NCBI GenBank assembly: GCA_021781745.1
Contig: JAJXWH010000017.1
Location: forward strand, 1-64,000
Length of the DNA stretch: 64,000 bases
Source: Bacillota bacterium
GTDB taxonomy: Bacteria > Bacillota > Clostridia > Clostridiales > Clostridiaceae
Direction: 5' to 3'
Shown: positions 59,043-64,000 of the stretch, piece by piece
Position numbering within the stretch: the first letter of the stretch is position 1
Layout: the number at the start of each line of letters is the position of its first letter
Program-made: the position numbers and the translations under genes
Notes under the pieces: generated by a model
Seen by the model: only the letters and a program-made list of their open reading frames with translations
What the model was told of the DNA's origin: nothing
Databases searched by the model: none

Positions 59043-59676
59043 TATTTTCTTTATCTCCCTCATTAATCTCCATAAGTTCCGAAATCCCTACAATAACTTT
59101 TTCCCACTGAGTTTTATCTTTTTCTAAACACGTAAGTATTAAATTAAACACCTCGTCCTTAAACTTAACATATACTATATATTGAAAAATATAATCTAAA
59201 GCAGTTGGCATTTTTGAAGTAATAATATATTTATTAAATTTTTCATTTATTTCTTCTTTTGAATCTAAGATGTCAATATAAATATCATTTTCCTTAAAGG
59301 AGCCTTTAATATTTTCAACTAGACTATCAATGTCGGTAATATCATCTTTAAATTCCATTTTAGATAATGAAATACTAAATTCATGTTTTTTATTCCAACA
59401 ATAATTCACTTCATCTTCAAAACATTCATCAAAGAAGTTGTTTATAATTGGAATTGCTATTTTCCCTCCAAAGCATTCCTTTTTTTCAAAAACTAATTCT
59501 TCTTCATTTAGCTTTAAAGCACCACTTTTAATACCCTGTATTACTTCTTCTTGTGACAATTCTATTGTATTTTCTTCTTGAATTTCTTCATGCTCTTCTT
59601 CATTGCTGATACTATACTTTTTTGCCATACGAGCTTCCTTTTGAAGTTTTGCAATCTTTTCATCTAAAAATGCCAT
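59035..59676 (-). CDS. Unknown protein, possible effector chaperone (Eag/DcrB-like)
   Basis: The 213 residues open with a charged coiled coil. An alpha/beta domain follows with IAIPIINNFFDECFEDEVNY and a C-terminal strand-helix unit, FQYIVYVKFKDEVFNLILTC, then a Trp-containing helix (TQWEKVIVGISELM). This order resembles DUF1795/DcrB-type chaperones, which in type VI systems cover the membrane segments of PAAR-linked effectors. Sequence similarity is only suggestive. Its location just ahead of a membrane-segment effector fits. Confidence 0.5.
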   Translation of the reverse strand: MAFLDEKIAKLQKEARMAKKYSISNEEEHEEIQEENTIELSQEEVIQGIKSGALKLNEEELVFEKKECFGGKIAIPIINNFFDECFEDEVNYCWNKKHEFSISLSKMEFKDDITDIDSLVENIKGSFKENDIYIDILDSKEEINEKFNKYIITSKMPTALDYIFQYIVYVKFKDEVFNLILTCLEKDKTQWEKVIVGISELMEINEGDKENNE

Positions 59677-59678
59677 AA

Positions 59679-60188
59679 TTATTCCTCCACAACCATCTCA
59701 TCAAAATCCATTCCCCATAAATCTCTTCTTAGTGCACTTTCTACAATATCCAAATGTACAAATATATGAGGTCTCGAAAACTGTGTAGGTTCAAGTTCTT
59801 TTATTCCAAACACTCTACAATCATGTAGTTTTTTATAACTTAATACTTTTTCCTTTACTGAACCGTCTTTATTATATGTTGTACTTTCACCTAATCCTTC
59901 AACTAATAAAGGTTCTACACAGTAATATTCCTTTTGGGCTTTTTTCTCTAAATTATTAAGTATTAATAATTTAAAATTAACTTCGTCTGTATACATTTCT
60001 AAAACTTTTTTTAATTCTAGTGAAACTAAGAATAGCCTTTTATAATTTATAAAATCAGGCAGATCCTCTTCTTCTCCTCTAAAATAACCTACTCCAATAG
60101 TTTGTCCATCATTTTCCTGCCACTCTAAATTTTCAATTTTATAATTATATTGGATTCTAGAATCCTCTAACATTTCAAAATACTTCAT
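59679..60188 (-). CDS. Conserved-looking hypothetical protein of the effector operon
   Basis: I do not recognise this 169-residue protein with certainty. It is alpha/beta with FLVSLELKKVLEMYTDEVNF in the middle. The C-terminal segment is PHIFVHLDIVESALRRDLWG, which loosely recalls DUF1629-type immunity or spike-loading proteins. It sits between the second VgrG-like gene and the chaperone-like gene, two bases from the latter, so coupling is likely. Confidence 0.6.
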   Translation of the reverse strand: MKYFEMLEDSRIQYNYKIENLEWQENDGQTIGVGYFRGEEEDLPDFINYKRLFLVSLELKKVLEMYTDEVNFKLLILNNLEKKAQKEYYCVEPLLVEGLGESTTYNKDGSVKEKVLSYKKLHDCRVFGIKELEPTQFSRPHIFVHLDIVESALRRDLWGMDFDEMVVEE

Positions 60189-60234
60189 TTTCTATATCTC
60201 CTCGAATAAAGTGCCTTTTTATTAATTTTTCTAA

Positions 60235-61680
60235 TTACAGCATTCTAACAATACCACTTATATGGTTTTCTTCCTGAAGCTGCATGCTGTGTGCTGAGTT
60301 TATTCCATTACTTGCTCTTGTGATTGTAACTTTATTTTTAGCTGAAATACTAATGCTTGTAGGTTTTAATGGGTTTGTTTTTGAATCATATGGTGCTGCT
60401 GTTCCTATTACCATATCTGATCCCGCATGAATGCTTATATTCTTTCCAGTAATGCTAATACTTCCGTTCTGATTTAACATCATCTGAATACTTTTCCCAT
60501 CATCTTCTGCAAACTGAAGCATTTCTGGTGTTATTAATAGTTCCTGCCCATCAACTGTGGAATAAGATTTATTATTATGCTCTGCTATTTTGCTATAATA
60601 TTTATCTCCTGGCTTTGCAGTTCTTACCGCATTTGTGACAATAGTATCTTTCTCATCTCCACTTAGAAAGGTTACATGAACTTTACTTTCAAGAACTGGC
60701 ATTACATAAAAATTTGAAACTTCTCTGCCATATTGAAACCATTTATTACTTTTTATATCTTCATAAGAATCATTGATACAGAAATGAAGCTGCATTTCAT
60801 TATTCCTGCGTTTCTTTACAATACCTTCTAAGCTTATACCCTTAAGCTTAGAATTTATCTGGTAAATTGTTTTTATTCCTTTATAAAACTTTAGCTCATA
60901 TGCATAAATTATCTCTTCTTTTACTTTCTTCATTTCAACTTTAGCTACTATAACTTTTTGTCCATCATATGTAAACTCGCTGATTAAAGGTATATATTCC
61001 TTACTTTCCACCTGCCAGCCTATGAAATCTTGTTCAATTAACTCCTCTTTTGAAACACACTTTATCTTAGTAAAATTATCTAATCTTATCTTTGCATCTT
61101 TAAACTCAGATTCTAATTCAACATCCGTATAAATTGGCTCCACTCCAAAATGAATTCTACCCATACTTGCAAGGGAATCTACTACTAGAACTGTTTCAAA
61201 ATGAGTAGCTAATCGCTTTAAAAATTCAAAATCCGTTTCTTTATATTGTACAAGTAAATCCCTTATACACTTTCCATTTGTTATGTTATCTTTAAAAGCT
61301 TTATGAGGATACTTACTTAAAACATTCCTAGCTACATCTTCATATGTGCTTTGCAGATTAAAGAAGGCTTGTTTATGCTTTTTTATATCTAAATCATAGG
61401 AATAAGAAATAGTCTTTAATTTTAAGTTAGCCATTTGCCCTCTATAATAAATTTGAAGCTCAATAATTTTACCTACAAAAATGACTTTTTCACCTACAAT
61501 TAATTTAACTTCTTTTCCTTCTACACTTTCTTCTAAATATTCTTCTGCATTTTCCTCATTTATAAGTGCCTCTAAGGTTAAAGTATGATGCTCATTTATC
61601 TCAGCTATAAAATGTAAATCTTCAATATGCAAAACTTCATAAGGCAATTCTACTTGTACATATTCATAATTAATAGTCAC
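60235..61680 (-). CDS. VgrG/gpD-like spike protein 2
   Basis: The 481 residues have a gp27-like hub (about 1-220) with KETDFEFLKRLATHFETVLV, the hallmark of phage late-control D and VgrG proteins. An OB/gp5-like part (ISLEGIVKKRRNNEMQLHF, then SKVHVTFLSGDEKDTIVT) follows. A short beta-helix tail (SIQMMLNQNGSISITGKNIS and similar) ends the protein. No lysozyme or effector extension is fused. It would form the trimeric spike of a contractile injector. It lies 15 bases downstream of the PAAR-like gene. Confidence 0.88.
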   Translation of the reverse strand: MTINYEYVQVELPYEVLHIEDLHFIAEINEHHTLTLEALINEENAEEYLEESVEGKEVKLIVGEKVIFVGKIIELQIYYRGQMANLKLKTISYSYDLDIKKHKQAFFNLQSTYEDVARNVLSKYPHKAFKDNITNGKCIRDLLVQYKETDFEFLKRLATHFETVLVVDSLASMGRIHFGVEPIYTDVELESEFKDAKIRLDNFTKIKCVSKEELIEQDFIGWQVESKEYIPLISEFTYDGQKVIVAKVEMKKVKEEIIYAYELKFYKGIKTIYQINSKLKGISLEGIVKKRRNNEMQLHFCINDSYEDIKSNKWFQYGREVSNFYVMPVLESKVHVTFLSGDEKDTIVTNAVRTAKPGDKYYSKIAEHNNKSYSTVDGQELLITPEMLQFAEDDGKSIQMMLNQNGSISITGKNISIHAGSDMVIGTAAPYDSKTNPLKPTSISISAKNKVTITRASNGINSAHSMQLQEENHISGIVRML

Positions 61681-61695
61681 CTTAAGCTACCTCCA

Positions 61696-62061
61696 CTATA
61701 ATTTTCTTTGCCCATCATCTACAATGCTTATTATTCCTCCGTACACACACCCTAATAAGCACTCACTGTTTAATGCTAATTCGCCTTTTAATATAACGTC
61801 TTCTTTTCCCTTCATCCACTTCTTAATAATTACTGGATTGCAGGCAGCTGGTTTCATTCCTGCTGCTATAACTGCAGGATTACTAGGACTTTTACATAAT
61901 GGAAAAGGCTTAACATTTTTATTTGGTATATTATCTGCTATTGTAAGCATCTTTTTATCATGTAAATATAAATTCCATTCACAGCCCTTGTTTAATGTAC
62001 TTATTCCTATCCCTTGAGAACATTTAGTTTTTGCTCCATCTACTACATATGTCATTGCCAT
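61696..62061 (-). CDS. DUF4280 PAAR-like spike-tip protein
   Basis: The 121-residue protein has YVVDGAKTKCSQGIG at the N-terminus, a central CNPVIIKKWMKGKEDVILKG, and the ending ALNSECLLGCVYGGIISIVD, the DUF4280 pattern. This family is PAAR-like and caps VgrG spikes. Several Cys could form a metal-bound or disulfide tip. The gene lies between the two VgrG-like genes, giving a spike-tip-spike order. Confidence 0.88.
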   Translation of the reverse strand: MAMTYVVDGAKTKCSQGIGISTLNKGCEWNLYLHDKKMLTIADNIPNKNVKPFPLCKSPSNPAVIAAGMKPAACNPVIIKKWMKGKEDVILKGELALNSECLLGCVYGGIISIVDDGQRKL

Positions 62062-62074
62062 AAATTATCACCTC

Positions 62075-63481
62075 TTAGTTTATCCTTACCTTTGTACCAT
62101 CTAATACAACATTTCCGCCGCCATCAAAAAGTGCTTTTCCACCCTTATCACATTTAATATCAACATTATTTTTCCCTGATATAGTAATGCTGTCTTCTGC
62201 CCTTAAACTAATACTCTCACTTGCATTCATGCTTATACTGCTATTCCCAGTAATACTTATTGTTCCGCCTTTATCAAGAACAATAGTAGAATTATTATTT
62301 GCTGTTATAGTTATACTATCTTTTGTAAAGATTATTTTTTTACCATAGATTGTTGCAATATACTTAACATCTGGATCACCTTTAATTTGCTGAATGCAGC
62401 TTATAGAAAAAGCATCTTTTTCATCATTTGTTGGAAAATACATCCTCACTCTATCATTAAGTTCAGGCATAAAATACCATCCACTTCCATCTGGTGACGC
62501 TGCTAAAGTAGAATAAGTAAACCAATAAGCTGTTTCCTTATCCTGTTCTTTGTCTATATCTAATTTAATTTTTATTTTATCCCCTGTAACATCAATAACG
62601 GTTCCTTCCAAGGAAACCCCAAATAATTTTTCTCCATATATCCTTTTTTGCCTTTGTCCACCTTTAAGTTTTAAAACATACGTGTTTTCTAATATACCAT
62701 CGTCATCCTTCATTTCATAAGTTAACTCTGACACATAAAATGATTGGTTCTTAAAACTAATATGATCTCCCAGTTCCAAAAGTTCATAACTACTGATTGT
62801 ATAATTTATATAATCTATTTCATTGGAATTCGGAATTTCATTTTCTTTCATAAAATCATAATCTTGAATCAACTTAGAAGCTATATATTCATTTATTTCT
62901 ATGCTTTTACTATCTAATTCTGGCGTATCTAAATAATAATGAACTCCTTGTAGTTTAATACTTGGATATAATCCAGCATTATAGTAGGATGCTACTCTTT
63001 TAACAAACTCCCAATCTGTTTCATCATATTGTATCCATAGCCTATTTGTAGGAGCATCTTCCACATTTAGATTACTAACACCATTGTAATAAGGTCTTGT
63101 AATTGATCTTATCATCTCATAAATTGACATATTTATATCTTGAAATGATCTATTCTTTCTTTGAATATCCATTAGGTAAGTGTAGCTTAGTGCTTTAATA
63201 TGTAATTCATAATACTCTGCACCTCTTTTAATCTTTACTTCAGTAATCATTCCTGAATAAATTGTTTTATTTCCCTCATCTGTTGTAGCATAAACCTCAA
63301 TAGGTGTATTGTAACTTGTATGAATATCATCATCTTTTTTATCTTCAGGTAATACTCCAACTAAATATAAGGTAGTATGATCATTTATACACCCACTTAC
63401 CTTAAGTTTCTTAATATACTTTAAATTAAAAGTAGATATTTTTAATTGTCTATAATCTATAGGTTCATTTTTCATTTTCAT
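62075..63481 (-). CDS. VgrG/gpD-like spike protein 1
   Basis: The roughly 468-residue product parallels the second VgrG. The hub contains YDETDWEFVKRVASYYNAGL, the middle SLEGTVIDVTGDKIKIKLDI and DRVRMYFPTNDEKDAFSIS. A longer beta-helix tail (residues about 390-468) repeats SITITANNNSTIVL, SISMNASESISLRAEDSITI and DIKCDKGGKALFDGGG. AAGG lies eight bases before ATG at 63481; the frame itself starts at 63490. It is the first gene of the minus-strand effector operon. Confidence 0.87.
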   Translation of the reverse strand: MKMKNEPIDYRQLKISTFNLKYIKKLKVSGCINDHTTLYLVGVLPEDKKDDDIHTSYNTPIEVYATTDEGNKTIYSGMITEVKIKRGAEYYELHIKALSYTYLMDIQRKNRSFQDINMSIYEMIRSITRPYYNGVSNLNVEDAPTNRLWIQYDETDWEFVKRVASYYNAGLYPSIKLQGVHYYLDTPELDSKSIEINEYIASKLIQDYDFMKENEIPNSNEIDYINYTISSYELLELGDHISFKNQSFYVSELTYEMKDDDGILENTYVLKLKGGQRQKRIYGEKLFGVSLEGTVIDVTGDKIKIKLDIDKEQDKETAYWFTYSTLAASPDGSGWYFMPELNDRVRMYFPTNDEKDAFSISCIQQIKGDPDVKYIATIYGKKIIFTKDSITITANNNSTIVLDKGGTISITGNSSISMNASESISLRAEDSITISGKNNVDIKCDKGGKALFDGGGNVVLDGTKVRIN

Positions 63482-63920
63482 CTTTCTCATCCTTAATAAT
63501 TAATATTTATAACTATCTAAATACATTTAAAATATATTATGCCATAAAATACAATTATTGTAAACAAGCTCCCTCTCTAATTATACAAAATTGGGAATAA
63601 AAGGAGATCATTTTGTATTAAAGGTCTTTTTTATCGAACCATGCATCCCACTATATTCCAAGATTTTCGTGTACTTAATAATTATCTGCTTATACAAAAA
63701 ATAAATGTAACACCACTCGTTTATGCTGCTACATTTATAACTGGTAGATCAAATATACTTATTTGCCCTTCAATACAACATTCGTCTTTCATATTCATCC
63801 TTTCATTTCCCCATCGTTTAGTTCTTTGGTTACTTAAAATAAATAATTTTCATCCATTTATGTAATAACTAAAATTTATACATATATCCTTTATGAAAAC
63901 AAAGTAAAGGAGGTAATCAC
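63482..63920. other. Divergent intergenic region before the effector operon
   Basis: On the minus strand TTTACA near 63562 and TAATAT near 63535, spaced about 19 bases, are a possible promoter for the vgrG operon. A tiny minus-strand frame at 63721-63792 is listed separately. The plus-strand 74-codon frame here has no ribosome site and I do not credit it. AAAGGAGG before 63921 serves the DUF1659 gene. Confidence 0.45.
63721..63792 (-). CDS. Possible 23-residue peptide
   Basis: ATG at 63792 follows AAAGG by six bases and opens a frame reading KDECCIEGQISIFDLPVINV plus two residues. The paired Cys and the EGQISIFD segment look protein-like, but length and lack of context make this tentative. 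It could be a real small protein or a relic of a longer gene. Confidence 0.3.
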   Translation of the reverse strand: MKDECCIEGQISIFDLPVINVAA

Positions 63921-64000
63921 ATGGCTGTAACTAAAACTATAGACTCAGTTTCTCTTAGCATTGAAGTTCAAAAAGGTGTAGATAAAGCCGGGGATGCAAT
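63921..64000 (+). CDS. DUF1659 family protein, 5' end only
   Basis: An AAAGGAGG ribosome site precedes ATG. The first 26 codons read MAVTKTIDSVSLSIEVQKG, then VDKAGDA, the opening of DUF1659 proteins (about 70 residues, role unknown). The gene is cut by the window end. In clostridia it normally heads a small cluster with DUF2922 and YvrJ genes. I would expect a DUF2922 gene just beyond the window. Confidence 0.75.
   Translation, partial: MAVTKTIDSVSLSIEVQKGVDKAGDA

Noticed and set aside
63641..63865. 74-codon plus-strand frame in the island's upstream region
   Set aside because: No ribosome site, hydrophobic low-information sequence, and it runs antisense to the more convincing tiny peptide.

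Overview
The window is AT-rich and carries clostridial chromosomal DNA. Evidence for this is a complete F-type ATP synthase operon next to thiolase, spoIIR and a SipL-type coat-morphogenesis gene (so an endospore former), Veg, a Ni-CO dehydrogenase, and choline-binding-type wall repeats. The combination of the atp operon with thlA points to the saccharolytic, solvent- and butyrate-forming Clostridium group (C. beijerinckii-like). This is inferred from gene content, not from a search.

Layout. (1) 328-6987, minus strand: atpI-B-E-F-H-A-G-D-C. (2) 7709-17479, minus: thlA with a TTGATA-N17-TATAAT promoter and a candidate Rex operator, a UDP-GlcNAc 2-epimerase, dCMP deaminase, upp, rpiB, Sua5/YwlC, a membrane protein, prfA, a DUF1385-PrmC fusion and tdk. 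(3) 17668-25785: rpmE and a lipid-type glycosyltransferase on the plus strand, then rho, pyrG, two small genes, spoIIR and ispE on the minus strand. This part also has a 320-bp palindromic MITE-like element and a candidate small RNA beside pyrG. (4) 25947-31785: cyanophycin synthetase and cyanophycinase, sipL and veg, with a second candidate small RNA between sipL and veg. (5) 32129-36777: cooS, a GGDEF-EAL protein and thioredoxin.

(6) From about 37000 the DNA becomes accessory. It holds a triple-HTH protein and a type I restriction-modification locus (half-size HsdS, HsdM, HsdS, small ORF, HsdR, YgjP-like metalloprotease). Next come a probable toxin-antitoxin pair, a wall amidase, a sigma-70-like factor, an RHH-like protein and a YvrJ peptide. 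After these are a DUF2971 protein and an IS66 element whose transposase is frameshifted.

(7) 54969-63481, minus strand, is the most unusual part. Two VgrG/gpD-like spike proteins flank a DUF4280 PAAR-like tip protein. Downstream are an unrecognised protein, a possible Eag-like chaperone, a pentapeptide-repeat protein, and a membrane-anchored proline-rich protein ending in an AHH-type nuclease followed by an Imm11-like gene. The cluster then trails off into displaced toxin tips and orphan immunity-like genes that end at the IS66. It resembles an orphan type VI vgrG-effector island, but sits in a Gram-positive and has no sheath, tube or baseplate genes in view. The window closes with the start of a DUF1659 gene, a family normally clustered with YvrJ, so the effector island and IS66 may have split or been inserted beside that small cluster.
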